From assembly GCF_030272615.1 (NCBI RefSeq), contig NC_081406.1, positions 464,098,072 to 464,158,071 on the forward strand: a DNA stretch of 60,000 bases, read 5' to 3'. Position numbers and translations under genes: made by a program. Shown here one piece after another: positions 23,063 to 35,500 of this stretch. The notes under the pieces are model-generated. The model did no database searches. It was not told the DNA's origin and worked only from the letters and a program-made list of their open reading frames with translations. This DNA comes from Cryptomeria japonica. Its lineage: Eukaryota > Streptophyta > Pinopsida > Cupressales > Cupressaceae. The stretch's first letter is position 1. Each line of letters starts with the position of its first letter.

Positions 23063-23514
23063 TGTAACATCCTAAAATTGAACCCCTTGTAATTTTTTAC
23101 TATATTTGGGTCTTTGCCTTAGTGTTTGTGCCCCTCAGCCTAATCAGAGACCTGAATATGCTCTTGCACATCAAAAAGACTTTGCAACTTAACAATGAAC
23201 TTTGTCTGCACCTTGATCCTGCCCCAAATTAAGGCATGACTAGGGAGTGGCACCCTAGTCCCCCCCTATCTTGGACCCCTTCCCCTAACATAATGTAACG
23301 TCCTAAAATTGTACCCCTTGCAATTTTCAACTGCATTTAGGTCCTCACCTTAGTGTTTACACCCCTCGACTTGATCAGAGACCTGAATATGCTCATGCAC
23401 ATCAAAAAAACCTTGCAACTTAACAATGCACTTTACCTACACCTTGATCCTGCCCCAAATTAGGGTAGGATTAGGGTGTGGCACCCTAGTGCCCCCTAAG
23501 GGGGACATATCTTA
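23053..23514. repeat. 231-bp tandem duplication at the start of the E2 LTR
   Basis: CCTAACATAATGTAACATCCTA at 23053 recurs at 23284, and the following ~200 bp (CCTTAGTGTTT, ATCAGAGACCTGAATATGCTC, ACCTTGATCCTGCCCCAAATTA) are repeated. The unit spans the LTR start and about ten bases of flank. Confidence 0.85.
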
Positions 23515-24465
23515 GACCCCTTCCCCTAGACCTATCTCAAATTGAAGTGGTAAAATCCCCCCTATGTTGGCTCAAGTCGAAAAGTTAATTAGTTAATCCT
23601 ACTAGAAACTATATAAGAGGGATTTCCCCTCTCATTTAATGATCCAAGATCTAAGGCATACACACAAGAGCTTATCAAGCATTCAAGAGAAATTGAGCAT
23701 TTTCAATCTTCCTTCAAGCTTTGGAGCAGCAATAGAGTCAATATTTCAAGCATTTAAGAGGAGATCAACATTCTAATTCATGAAACCCTAATTCCATGCG
23801 GAGGCAAGCAAAACTCCACAAGGAGGTATAAGAATTTCATTTTCTAGGCAATTCAACATCCCCTCAAAGACAAGGATTTCTACTTTCAGTCATTTCATTT
23901 ACATTATTTCAACAACCTGGTTAATTCCAAAATCAGGGTTTGAATTGAAGGCAAACCCCTATTCCCAACACATTTCCCTTTCTTTTTGTGTGAATCAAAC
24001 ATATTCACAACTGTACTTCTGGAATTAATCTTTATTCACAGAGACGAAAAACCCATTTCCGATGCATGGAAATTTCAGAGGACCGATATGTGGGCGCCCC
24101 TGTTAGGACACACAGTCCCTGCAAATTTTGCCCAATTTTGCGGAGCCGCTTTGAATCATCTCAAACTTCTCAGATCCAAGTGTACGATTGAATCCCAAAT
24201 CTATAGCTTGTTGTTTTCTCATACTTTGTCTCCATTTCCAACACTTAATCTTAATTCAACTAGTCAACTTACAAAAGATGGTCAAATGCATTCCAGTCAC
24301 AATAAATCTACTTAGTATTTAGTCCTTGCATCATTTAGGATTGGATCTAGTAGATTCAACCCTTCTTTTGAATGTAAAGTCCTCCTCAAGTGAAAATTGT
24401 GCTTAGTAAATTCCCACACTTCCCAGATAGGGAATTTGCAAAGCCCCCAAAATTTTCCACTTTAC
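23063..24465 (+). repeat. 5' LTR of E2
   Basis: It starts TGTAACATCCTAAAATTG and ends near TTTTCCACTTTAC. The layout is the same as the E1 LTR: TATA box, CTTATCAAGCATTCAAGAGAAATTGAGCATT block, ACTTACAAAAGA block. It is enlarged by a 231-bp tandem duplication at its start. The region around 24030-24160 differs from E1 and contains a GC-richer block. Confidence 0.8.
23610..23617 (+). promoter_or_regulatory. TATA box of E-family LTR (E2)
   Basis: TATATAAG, matching the position of TATAAAAGG in E1. Confidence 0.6.
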
Positions 24466-25714
24466 TTTTTTGTGAACTCCACTCTTTGCACCCTTAATTA
24501 TAAGTTTTGTTTTAAGATTTGAGTGTATGAAATTTTAAATTAAAATTTTCATTTACAAGTGTATTTTCCTTGCAATTTTTAAAAATTTAGAAGTTGAATT
24601 TACAAAAACTCTAATCTTTAGATTCAAAATTGAGCTTGTCATTTGTCTAAATTGGATTGATTATTTCAGATCTGAGAACTCTTCAATTTTGTAATTCAAG
24701 TTTTCATTTACACTTTCAATTTTTAAAATTTAAAATTAAGTTGTTAAATCACAAAATCCTAATTTTTTATTTTAAAATTAAACTTTTGGGTTGTGTAGAT
24801 CTTGAATTAATTTTCAGATTTGGGTCTTTGCTTCAATTTCAAAAATCCATTTTCCCTCCTTGCAACATTCAAATTTTTAAATTTAAATTTTTAAAATTAA
24901 GAGGTTTATGCAACAAACCCTAATTTTCAAAATTAAATTAATCTTTCACAATTTCCAAATTTTCATTAAGAATTTAATTGGCTCAATTAAATCTAAAGCC
25001 TCTTGTCCTACTTCTAAACATCATAAAAGTTGGCCCTTAAGTGTTCCCTTTTTGTTGTTCTTTAAATTAATCATTTTATCAAACATCCTAAGTGTGTCTT
25101 ATTTCGACCTTTAAGGCTTATTTTCGCATATCTCAACATCTCCAATTCCCATATCCTTTTGGAATTCACATTAAAGTCACAATGTCTTGCTTCCCCAAAA
25201 AATTTGGTAACAAGTTGGTTGGACTGTGTGTTCAGACCAAGTCACTACCAACTTGGTCCCACCTTAATCTCCTCAAATTTTGAGAGCCTATTTTGACTGT
25301 ATTTTATTGCACAATTCCAGAGAGTTGTGAAATTTTATTGATTTTAGGTCACCCTAAGGTTGAAAACAAATATGAATTTCAACATTTCCATTTTCAATTT
25401 GAATTTTAAAATTAAGTGGTTAACAACACATACCCTAATTTTTAAAATTAAATTGATTTCTTCAATATTTCAACATTTTAAAATTTCAAAATTTTAATTA
25501 AGACGTTGACCACCCTAATTTTTATGTTTATTTTCTTTCCCTTCAAACTTTTGAAATTAAGAGGTCATTTTCAGCCGTAATTTTAAATTCAAATTTATAT
25601 CTTCTAGGAGATAATTTCAAATTTAATTTAAGAGGTTATTTTAACAAAACCCTAATTTTAAATTTCAAATTCCTAGGAGATTGCATTATTCTTTCAATTT
25701 ATTTTCACTATTGC
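24466..25714 (+). repeat. E2 leader with seven hairpin-forming repeat units
   Basis: It begins with a primer-site-like TGTGAACTCCACTC near 24471. Units near 24581, 24732, 24893, 25407, 25496, 25553 and 25625 follow AAAATTAAGNGGTT..ACCCTAATTTT. Best example: 24893-24928, with AAAATTA pairing TAATTTT and GGTTT pairing AAACC. The sequence between 24930 and 25400 is unrelated AT-rich DNA. No gene. Confidence 0.7.
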
Positions 25715-26316
25715 ATGAGTTTTACTACCATTAGTCTTACCTATAGTATCCTCGTTAGGATAAGTTGTAGAATTAAGGCTGCTGAAGGTTTACTTACCGA
25801 GGAGATGGGGCCTAATTTGGCTATCTTTTTCAATGATCATACTAGTGATTCTTCTAATCCTACAAAAATTCCCATTTATCCTCTTGATAATTCTCATAAT
25901 GAAGAGGAATCACTAACTAGGGTATCCGTTGACCAATTGATGAAGATGGACAATCAATTTGACAATCTTCAATAATGGATGAGTCAAGAATACCCAAAAA
26001 ATGAAGCTCTCCCATTGATTGAATGATTAAAAAGAATGATTCAAAGTGATAAACATGGTGTTGATATCTTGTGGGGTATTGCTCATATTATTGATTGTAA
26101 TATCATGTCTATGAAGAGTTATGCCAAAAACCTAGGTTATACATAACCTCCTAGTCAAGTTAATCATTGCATTCCTTTAACAACTCCTATGACTAGTGTT
26201 CCTACCTTCACATCAAACATCATGGCTACCTCTACACAAAATTTTATACCTACAAATGTTAGTCATGGGGGAAATACATATTCTTTCATTTCTCCTACCA
26301 TGAGTGTTCCCTTTGT
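25715..26316 (+). pseudogene. gag: gag 5' fragment of E2
   Basis: It opens at ATG 25715 and aligns with E1 gag from 17294: TTIS, ISCRIKA, MGPNL, ESLTRVSVDQL, then after several stops TTPMTSVPTFTSN and NVSHGG. Stops are near 25973, 26025 and 26144. The copy ends where element C is inserted. Confidence 0.75.
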
Positions 26317-26706
26317 TGTTGGCATTATTGTCATTGATGTCAAGGGATGTCAAAAAGTTGCAGAGAAATAGGTAGCAACAATGCATAACACGCATGTTAT
26401 GTTGTGCAATTGTTCATAACACACCATGTTATGTTGCAGGGGTTTAAACTAGATTCATCATCTCCACATATGAAGGAAATAAACCATGCAGGATAACACT
26501 AAAATAAAGAAAATGCCATCCACAGCTCCCCACAATGTTGAAAAGAATGATGCATGAGTCATGCGGGATTAAAGTGTCATAGAGGTCGAAGACCCCTCAC
26601 TATCCCATGACATGTTGTTGAGTATTGGTTGACCATGTGGGACAAGAAAATTCAAAGCAAAATGTATCCCCCACTATCCCACACCATGCAAATTTTGTAC
26701 ATATTG

Positions 26707-27655
26707 GGGTGAACTCACAATGCTAGTTCCCACTTTTTCGTGCATCCTGATTTTTGTTAGATCAAATGCTCTTAAGAGGTCCCATTTGAAGTAATTAATT
26801 GAAGAGAGTTAGATCAAATGCTCTTAGATCAAAATTTTTTGGATAGAACCTCTCTAGTTCTAAATCATACTTGCAATGGAGTGTCCTTTCCATCTATCAA
26901 ATGTTGATAAAAAAACCAATTTTACATTAGGTTTTGGGGGGTCAAATGAATTTATTTAGAAGTTTTATTTTTTAAATTATTTAGCCCTTATTATAATCTT
27001 TCCAAATACTATTATTTTTAATATATTTTTATTTTATTTCTTAGGAATGTAGGGTTTTCACCGAACATGAACTTCTTTGTTTAATGCTTATGGAAAAATA
27101 GTAAACATCACCCAAAAAGTTCTGAAAAATATTTACGCACTAGGTATTGAAGTCCTCTTTCCAACAACAACAAAAAAATGATTTTTCGTTACATATACAA
27201 CAAGTTATGTAATATCAAATGGACATATGTCAAAATTATAGTTAATTCAACTTCAAATATTAATAAAATATGAAGTATTGAAGATAGTGTTACAAAACCA
27301 ATTGCAAACACTACATATGGATGTTACAAAACCAAATTAGAAAGAATCACATTCATATCTATTATAGAAAAAAATTTATGCTATACAGAGTGAGTATCAC
27401 TCTTTAAAATTGTTATTTTAAAAAAAACTAGTTTTCGAGGGAGATAGAAAAATGGGAGCAAATTGATTCCAAAAATTGTCAAAAAAATATTTTTAGAATC
27501 TAAATACAAAATACCACAAATCACTAGTTCACATCATGGACAAATTCCTTACAGTTTAGAAGTAATAGGTGTCTAAATCTGAAGTTTTTTCTGCAAAAGA
27601 ATATTGTAGTGCCAAAGTTGGCAAAAAAGTGTAAGCCACTATTGTGAGTTCACCC
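26707..27655. mobile_element. Candidate 949-bp inverted-repeat DNA element in the C LTR
   Basis: The ends are perfect 15-bp inverted repeats (GGGTGAACTCACAAT / ATTGTGAGTTCACCC), extending imperfectly to about 34 bp (shared CACTTTTT). ATTG flanks both sides (26703-26706, 27656-27659). The interior is AT-rich, has no transposase, and contains a direct repeat GTTAGATCAAATGCTCTTA. The superfamily is not assigned; a 4-bp duplication is short and could be chance. Confidence 0.55.
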
Positions 27656-28290
27656 ATTGTTATTGTGCAACAATTTCGAGCAGGGTATAGTGACCTCTCC
27701 ACTATCATGTGGCTTGTTTGCATTGAGATTGGAAGTCTTGCAGGGTAACACAAGGAGAATAAATAGTTGCTTCCTGCCATCTTGTGGCATGACAGACGAG
27801 TCAAAGGTGACCATGTGAGGTTAAAAGGACAAAGGAAGAAATTCGACTTCCTGCTATCCTATGATGCTAAGAAAGACAAGGCGATGGTCACGCAGGGAAA
27901 CATGATGATAGTGGAAGAATGTTCCTGCTACCCCACACCATTCAAGGTGGTTATGCGATGGTCGTGTAGGACAAGACAGTGAAGCGAGAGAAGGATCCCC
28001 CTATCATGTGCCTAGAGATGGATGTAAAGAGGAACTCACGGGGTAAGTTAAGGTAGAAAGACAATGCATCCCACTAGCCCACATGAGAAAAATGGGCATA
28101 TGAACAATGATGAAGGGTAAGTTAAATAGAAAAATAGTGAGCATCCTACCATCCCATACTAACAGAATTTAAGGTCATCATGACCCGTTGAGGTGTTTCA
28201 ATTGACATGGTGGCAACTCGATAGACATGATAGTCCATGTGGTGTTTGACTATGGTTGACCATGTGAATTGGATGTCATTTTGATGACAC

Positions 28291-28300
28291 CTATATATGC
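28291..28300 (+). promoter_or_regulatory. TATA-like box in the C LTR
   Basis: CTATATATGC in the LTR, in a position suitable for a Copia promoter. The second LTR is outside the window, so conservation cannot be checked. Confidence 0.4.
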
Positions 28301-28810
28301 CGATAGGCATGAGGGTTTTACATGGAAGCTGACCAACCTTGACCATTTGATTTGGATGAAGAATATGAGGACATGAGGCTCCTTGATAAACAAAGAATGA
28401 ATCAAATATTGAAAAGTCGATGATGAAGGATTCTAGTTTGGTAGTTGTCGATATTTTCAAAGTAGGTCGATAGAGGATGGAAAACACATTAATGGTGACT
28501 GAGTTGCAGGCATGTTGTGTGGTTTGAGGAAGGTTTTTAGATTATTTTGGGTAGAGAAAGATTACTAAACTTAGTAATTTAAGTATAGAGAATGATCTGA
28601 AGACAAACAGGATGCATTTAATTTTGACAACTGACATGAGATCATATTCAGGACAGAGAATAAAATCTCTAGATTTGCAGATCTCCAAGATAACCGACTT
28701 GAATAAAATATTCAAGTTTGTAGTAGAATAAATCTCTGACAATTGAATTGAACAACAGGTGTGATGAGATATGATATTGGTAGGTGTGTGGTTGTTGAGA
28801 TAATGACATA

Positions 28811-28815
28811 GGTGG
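28811..28815. repeat. Target-site duplication GGTGG of element B (left)
   Basis: Matches 54782-54786 and abuts the LTR start TGTAGAC. Confidence 0.85.
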
Positions 28816-29630
28816 TGTAGACATATAAAAATGACTATATTCTTAAATGAATATTTTATGTTCAATTCACTATTTAATTAAATCACCCACATTCCTCTAT
28901 TTAATTAAGTAAATTATTCAATTTATTTAGTTAAATTCACTTAGGCCCTTTTTGCATCATTTAATTGAATAAATCATTTTATTTAATTAAAACCCATCTC
29001 TCTACTTTTTAATTAAATTCACATTTAATTAAATAGTTTACCCCAATTAAATAAATCTAATTTATTTAAAATCTCCAACTTGCAACTAAATTGAAATAAA
29101 GCAATTTATTTTAATTAATTCTATGTTCACTAACCCACTTGAATTTTCCTACATCTCCTACTTGTCTCCTAACCCTATTCCTAATTTCTTCAAGAATCCA
29201 TCTAATTCAAATCAATTAACCCAAACCCATCAATTATCCCCTTTCCCTAAATTTGAGGAGGTCACTTCTCAAATTTGGAGTAAAGTCTTCAAAATACATT
29301 AAAACCTTTTTCCATTCAACAAGATAACTTGTTGAATGCCCCCAAATTTGGAAGGACTCTTACAAATTTGTCCCAAAAGTCTTCAAACCATTAATGGTTA
29401 ACTAACCCTTAGTGGCATGGTTAGAGACTTTTTGCCCAACTTAACCTCCATCTAAGCCAAGGGTCTCATCAAGCATTTATTGCTTTGACCATGGTTATTC
29501 CTTTAACCCTTGCACAAGATTTTATCCTTTGGGTAAAAGCTTTATCCAATGGATAACCTTAACCTAACCTTAACCCTTACCCCCTAGGGTAACCATGAGG
29601 TCTTCTCAAGCATTTAATGCTTCTTACATC
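28816..29630 (+). repeat. 5' LTR of element B, first part
   Basis: Starts TGTAGACATATAAAAATGA and aligns with the 3' LTR from 53302. Ends at the target site of D (ACATC 29626-29630). No gene. Confidence 0.9.
29626..29630. repeat. Target-site duplication ACATC of element D (left)
   Basis: Matches 37545-37549. The unbroken B 3' LTR has ACATG at the same place (54118-54122), showing the empty site. Confidence 0.9.
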
Positions 29631-30806
29631 TATTGGCATTTTTTATGTTTATTTTGTGATTGTCATTAATGGACACACACTTGTACTAAGGACGCCTCCA
29701 TATGTATGAGCTAGAGCTCAACTGATATTTGTTCCAACCAATATGTTGTATTCTAGTCTTTAGACTAACGATTTTGTAGAATGTGTTTCCCGATCTAAAG
29801 TGGCATGATGACCTAAGCGGTTCATGGATCTCAACTGGTACAAGGGAGCAAAGCAGCATAACACATTTTTACCAGTCTTCATTTTTGCCAAACCGGCAAC
29901 TGGTATTTTGTATGAACCGGTAATACTCTGTGATGAGTTACCAACCGACATTTTGTGATGAGTTATCAACCCACCGATTTATTGACGGTGCTGACACACT
30001 GATGGTGTTTTTTATGTCATGTTACTGAGTATGTCTAGATTCATTGAACCTAGGAAATTGTAATGTAATACTATTGGACCGACATGAAATTAGATTCCTT
30101 TAAAAGGACATAATGTCTAGGGTTTTGAGTTGAAAAAACTGTTGCTGAAATGGTTTATGTTGTGGCTAGGGTCTAAGGTGGTAGTTGAGCTATTGAAGAG
30201 TGATCTTATCTAAGAAGATTGAGTTGTAAATAGAAAGAGATAGAGAAGACTAAAGTAATGTTGGAGTGCATTAGCAGTGAACCATACTAGATCTAATCAA
30301 GCAGTTTGTGCTATAAGATAGATCGAACACTTGTTGATTACTCACATCTTTGACAAGTCTGTAGGCCTTAACTGGGTAGGCCTCGAAGCCTTTATAAAAT
30401 CCTCTAACAAGGTGGTTCACTTCTGTGAATCTGAAATCCTCTAACAAGGTAGTCTTTAATCAGACTTATCTCCTAACAGAGATTGAGATTCCTAACAGGA
30501 TCTGTTCTAGTGAAGAACATTGTAAGACCTTAATCGATTTGACCTTAACCAGTCTGGGTTCTATTCTGCAGATAGTGACTTGTGAGTTCCATCTCACCGT
30601 GGTTTTTCCCAGTTGGGTTTCGACATCAAATATCTTGTGTTATGGTTATATTGCTTTTGTGGGTGAATGATTTATTCGCATTTTGGTTTGCATGTGTGAT
30701 AACTGGTCTATCTGTTAGACTGTTTTACCAGTTTATCTTCAGACTGTGTAAGTGTAGTATAGATATTTTTAGCATACTAATTCACCCCCCCTCTTAGTAT
30801 TCATCA
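29631..30806 (+). repeat. 5' LTR of element D
   Basis: 1176 bp. It begins TATTGGCATT where the 3' LTR has TGTTGGCATT, so the terminal TG has become TA. It ends TTCATCA. A TTAAAAGG near 30099 is a weak TATA candidate. Confidence 0.9.
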
Positions 30807-30808
30807 AT

Positions 30809-30820
30809 TGGTATCAGAGC
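30809..30820 (+). promoter_or_regulatory. Primer-binding site of element D
   Basis: TGGTATCAGAGC, the usual 12-base match to the 3' end of plant initiator tRNA-Met, two bases after the LTR. Confidence 0.9.
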
Positions 30821-30856
30821 CTACCTTTCTATAAGTTTAACCACTTTGAAAGAGAT

Positions 30857-32059
30857 ATGGGGGAATGCACTTTGAGGGAACTTACTCAATGGCTCACTAA
30901 GTCTAAGCAAGCCTATGATGATCTTATGGTCAAATACAAGGCATCTCAAGCAAAAAGGAGAGAACATGCAGATAAGCTGATGGAGCTATTTGAAAGTACT
31001 TCTGAAGATGAAGCTAATATGGAAGCCATGATTGTAGAAGTGAATAAGCTGAATGATTCAAACTCCAATCTGAGAAAGGAGTTGGAAGGACTGACTACCC
31101 GGTTTAGTCAATAGCTTGAGAACCGTAGGAAAGCTGAAGATTGGATAAAGGATAGAGATCATGAGATCTCCAAGTTGAAACAAGAGATTAGTGCACTGAT
31201 CACTTGCCTTCATGAGAGCAGGATGGAAAAGGAAGACATGCAAGGTGAACTGAACATAGCCATCTCTAAAAATGTAAGTCTAATGGAGACAAATACTGTT
31301 ATTTCCAAAGAACTCTCTGAGTCAAAGGAAATACTTGCTAAGTTTGGCAAAAGTACTATCAAGCTAGAGCAAAAGCTTGAGTCATCTAGACCGGAAAAGA
31401 ATACCAATGGTCATGGTTTCTCTGGACATGAGGAAGGAGAATCCTCAGGAACAAAAGCTGAAGTAGCAAAGAAGCAACTGACACTAAAAGGAAAAGGTAA
31501 GAAAAAATTCAAACCTGTTTTCTTTAACTGTCTTAAAGAAGGACACACTACCAATGTATGTAGGAGCAAAGCCTACAATAATTTTCCATATTTTATCAAC
31601 AATGTACCTAGATCCAATAAGTTCAATGGTCATTGTTATGCATGCAACAAGTTTGGGCATAGAGCATATGAATGCAGGTCTATCATGAACAATACCGGAA
31701 GATATCCTCAGAGGACCCAAGGAGCTGGTCTGGAATCTTTTGTAAATCAGAACCCTAACCGGTTCAATGCCTACAATTATCAATCAAGCAACAACAGTTA
31801 TCAACCGGAAACCGGATGGAGAGAAAATTGTTGGATTTGTCATGGACATAGACACACTACAGCTACATGCAGAAGGAAGAATGGAAATATGAACAATGGA
31901 CCTTGCAAAGCACCTGGATTGGTTTTCTATCACTGCAACAAACCAGGTCACATTACAAGATTCTGCAGAAGCAAAAATAGTATATCTGATGATATACTGG
32001 TCATTCAGAAAGGAGAAGTTGATGTTGAAGAAGTTCAAGCAGACATGAACAAAACCTAG
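30857..32059 (+). pseudogene. gag: gag-like zinc-knuckle protein of element D
   Basis: 401 codons from ATG 30857, broken by one TAG at 31112-31114; the frame is otherwise continuous. The N-terminal half is predicted coiled coil, rich in Glu, Lys and Leu. Four CCHC-type knuckles follow: about 31525-31560 and 31928-31967 (first Cys replaced by Phe or Val-Phe), 31634-31675 (CYACNKFGHRAYEC, intact) and 31829-31870 (CWICHGHRHTTATC, intact). It would bind and package the element RNA. No UBN2-type gag domain like that of element C is seen. It is followed by ~500 bp non-coding. Confidence 0.75.
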
Positions 32060-32578
32060 AGGAAACCAATAATGTTGGAAGAGGAACCAGTTTCTGCACT
32101 TAGTGTGGAAATGTTGAAACCGGTAAACTAAGCTCCAAAGAGGCTTAGGGGGAGTAAATGATGAAATAATTGTGAACCCCTAGTTACACTGGTAAAAGAC
32201 CTGAACCGGTATGTGATATCTGTCGCTCGGTAGAAGACTAGAAATGGTAAAAGAGGCAAATTAGGGTTTTCACCCTAACAAAGGAGCATTAATGGCGATA
32301 GGTGAGAGACATGTATAAAAGCATATTTCAAATCATTTCTCACTATCTATTTTTGAAGCAAAGAAAAGTTTTCAAGTGCAGAGTGAAGAAAAGGCGATTT
32401 GAGCCAAGATTTCAAGAAATTGATAAATCTTGAAGGAGATTCAAATCCAGTTTGCAAGTGGTTGTGGAGAACTCAAAGCAGTGATTTGGCAACCGACAAA
32501 GAGTGAAGTGAAGCAAATTCAGGAAGCCCTAAATTCATGTTGTAAAGGTATTTTTTGTGTTCTTGAAAATACTCAACA
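32060..32578 (+). promoter_or_regulatory. Internal non-coding stretch with TATA box upstream of the D extra ORF
   Basis: A G-run (CTTAGGGGGAGTAAATG, 32143-32159) is followed by TATAAAAG at 32314-32321. About 260 bp later comes ATG in the context AACAATGGC, a strong plant start context. This suggests a separate promoter for the downstream ORF. No coding signal is continuous across the stretch. Confidence 0.45.
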
Positions 32579-35500
32579 ATGGCTTCCGCATCTCATACCA
32601 GTTCTAGTACATCCATTGAGTCGAAAGTTTTATTCAAAGGAAGTCCAAATATAATGCCCTATCACAAGTTCCAACTAGATTCATAGTTGAAGAAGGAATT
32701 TCTAATTATATTGATTGTAAAATAGAAGACCTAGGGTCTTTAGCTATTCACACCTAGTTAGGTTTATTTTGTGGCAAGGACAAAAAGATCAAACCAAAGT
32801 TTAGCATTCTAGAGAAGAAGAAACTCCATAATGCAGTATACTTTCTAGAAGATTTTATGGAGGATCACATCAGGATCTTTTTGAGTAGAGTCCACGGTGA
32901 CAAGATGTACCTGGAGAGGACGTATGATATCATGTCTCAGGCAATTCATGCAGTCACCAGTTTTTGCAACATAGGGGAAGTGCCAGTCCTAAGAATGGTA
33001 AGCAAAACCGAAGTGGCCAAGCTCACCAGTTCAACAAGTGACTCACAGGGTATGACAGTTAATCCTATCAAGGATGATCTAGTGAAATACGCATGCATGG
33101 TGATAGGCTACATAACGTTTTCAGCCAGCAGGATTAATTTTATATCTGCTATAGTGGTAAATGCTACTTATCAGATGATTAAAGATGATGCATCTTTTGA
33201 CTTATGCACCAGCATGCAAAGGCAACTCTTATTGAATCTAAAGGTGATCAAACAGGACAATGCACTGAGGTTTAAGTTTGGACAACTACTGATAGGGTTG
33301 TTCTTCTATTTCCAAGGCTACTTTCTTGGAGTAGGATATGTCCAGTGGTCTCCTAACCAACCGGTAACCAAGCAGATTAAGGAAAGCATACAAGCCATTT
33401 AAACTAGTTACCCTGAAGTATTAAACAAATATTTTGATGAGTTCAGAAGAAAGATGAGTCAAAGGGTAAGAATCTCGGGTGATATAGTAAAGAAATACGA
33501 AGATGACATATGTTTCACCATTCAGGTGGACAAATGCTTAATGGAGGTTGTTGAGCCTAGAATGGAGGAAGTGGAGCCAATGGGCTATGAATTTATGTAT
33601 GATATGCTGGAAGGGTATGCCTCAACCCTTATTGCCTCACCTCTTGATCCAAAGGCTAAAAGGACCAGAACCTACTTGGAGACGATTGCACCAGCTGAAG
33701 AACCATCGGTTAAGAAAGGAAAAGAACTGATAGCAAAGAAAGCTAAAGCAGTGCCTGCAGCATCGGCATCGGCTACCACTACAACTCCAAGAGTGACCAA
33801 GCGGTCACCGGCAAAGAAGCAACTGAAGGTAACACTGGCAAAAGTCTTTGAAAGAAAAAGGAAGATGAAGACAAATGAACCAAACTCTGAAGAAATTGAG
33901 TCTGATGAAAAGCCAAAGAAGGCCAAACAGACAAAGAAAATGAATAAGAATGAACCGACAACATCTGCACCGGTAAATATTGACATCTCCTCATACAAAC
34001 CTTTGACACATTTTCAAAGGACAGTTAAGAATATTAGGAGAAAATTACTTCATGATTTAATAGATTATTATGATGATTTTAGTGATGAGGAAAAGGAAGA
34101 AGTATTATAGGAAATCATCATTTATTTGTGTAAAAATGACCGGTTGCCATCAGAGATTAAATCTCAGACACTGGATTCTTTATCTAAAGCATTAGATAAT
34201 AAATGGCGCATTGCCATTGAAAAAGAACAGGAGATTAGGGAGAAAGTCTTTGCACAGTACTTTCCCAACCTCTCAAATTCAGAATTATTTGATGTTGTAG
34301 ATCAAAATAAAGGTCTCTTCTTCACAAGGAGAAGAAGACTCTTATTGTTGGAGGAGAGAATTGATGATGTTGAAAAAGATACTCATCAACATATGGATTA
34401 TGCTATCAACTCTCACAAAGCAAGAATGGCCAACCTCCAAGCGGAAAAAGGACCGGTTGTATCCAAGCTGGATGAAGTTTTTGATGAGGAAGGAAACCTG
34501 GTTGAAGAACCAATCGACACTATCAATGTCGATGCCCTAGATGTAGAAGATGTCACTCAGGACATACCTTCTGAGGGAACAAAATAGGGGCAACAAGCCA
34601 AATAGGGTGGTGAGCAGACTAAGGACACACAAGAAGTGGCTCAAGAATAGGAAGAGAAGAAGAAGAGGGATGAAGATGAGAAAGGAGAAAAGAGGAAGAG
34701 AAAAGAAAAGAGGAAGAGGAGTAACAAAAAGATGAAGAGGAGAAGAAGCAAGAAGAGGAAAGGAAGAAGAAAGAAGAAGAGGAAAGGAAGAAGAAAGAAG
34801 AAGAGGACAAGGAAGAAAAGAGGAAGAAAGAAGAGGAAGAAAAGAAGAAGGAAGAGGAAGAAAAGAGGAAGAAAGAAGAGGAAGAAAAGAAGAACAAGGA
34901 AGAGGAAGAAAAGAGGAAGAAAGAAGAGGAAGACAAAAAGAAGATGGAAGAGGAAGAAAAGAAAAAGAGGGAAGAGAAAGAGAACGAAGAGAAGGAGAAG
35001 AAAGAAGAAGATAGGAAAAAGAAAGAAGAAGAAGACAGGGAATAAGAATAGAAGAAAGAAGTAGAGAAAAGGAAGAAGGCAGAAGCAAACAAGGCAGAAA
35101 AAGAAATGGAGAGCACTCAGATGGAGACTCTGAAGGCAACCGAGAGTCAAGCCAAACCAGCTAATATCTCTAGTCCTATCGATCTCCAATCTGCAAGTGA
35201 TTCAGAGCTTATGCAAAGCATCAAGGTTGCTCAAGAGTGCCTTGAGATCATTCGTAGGAAAAAGGAACAGGACATAATTCAGGCGGCTGTAGACACCCTT
35301 ACTGGTTTAATCCCTGGTACTAATCTTCCTAACACTGAATCATCACTAGCACAACTCAAACTACCATGTACTATAGTGGATGATCAGGTGCAGAGCCTGG
35401 AAGAAGCAACTAAGGCCAATGTCAAGAAAGAGCACCAAAAGGCTCTTAACATTGCTTTGGTGAAGAAGATGAATGAGCTTCAGTCTGAACTACTGAAAGA

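Larger units (their letters stand above)
23063..26316 (+). mobile_element. Element E2: second E-family copy, interrupted by Copia element C
   Basis: 5' LTR, primer-site-like stretch, hairpin-rich leader and the start of gag. It is cut at 26316, where the TG of the element C LTR begins. The rest should lie beyond C, outside the window. Confidence 0.8.
26317..28815 (+). repeat. 5' LTR of element C, first part
   Basis: Starts TGTTGGCATTATTG. Contains the candidate DNA element 26707-27655 and a TATA-like CTATATATGC at 28291. Interrupted after 28815 by element B. With 54787-55406 the LTR totals 3119 bp, or about 2.17 kb without the candidate insertion. Confidence 0.8.

Noticed and set aside
30809-30820. 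tRNA gene fragment
   Set aside because: Only the 12-base primer site; no cloverleaf sequence follows.
34537-35189. Long minus-strand frames rich in Ser, Phe and Leu, and a plus-strand Arg/Lys frame
   Set aside because: They are shadows of the purine-only repeat. The Glu/Lys frame continues into coding-like sequence on both sides; these do not.
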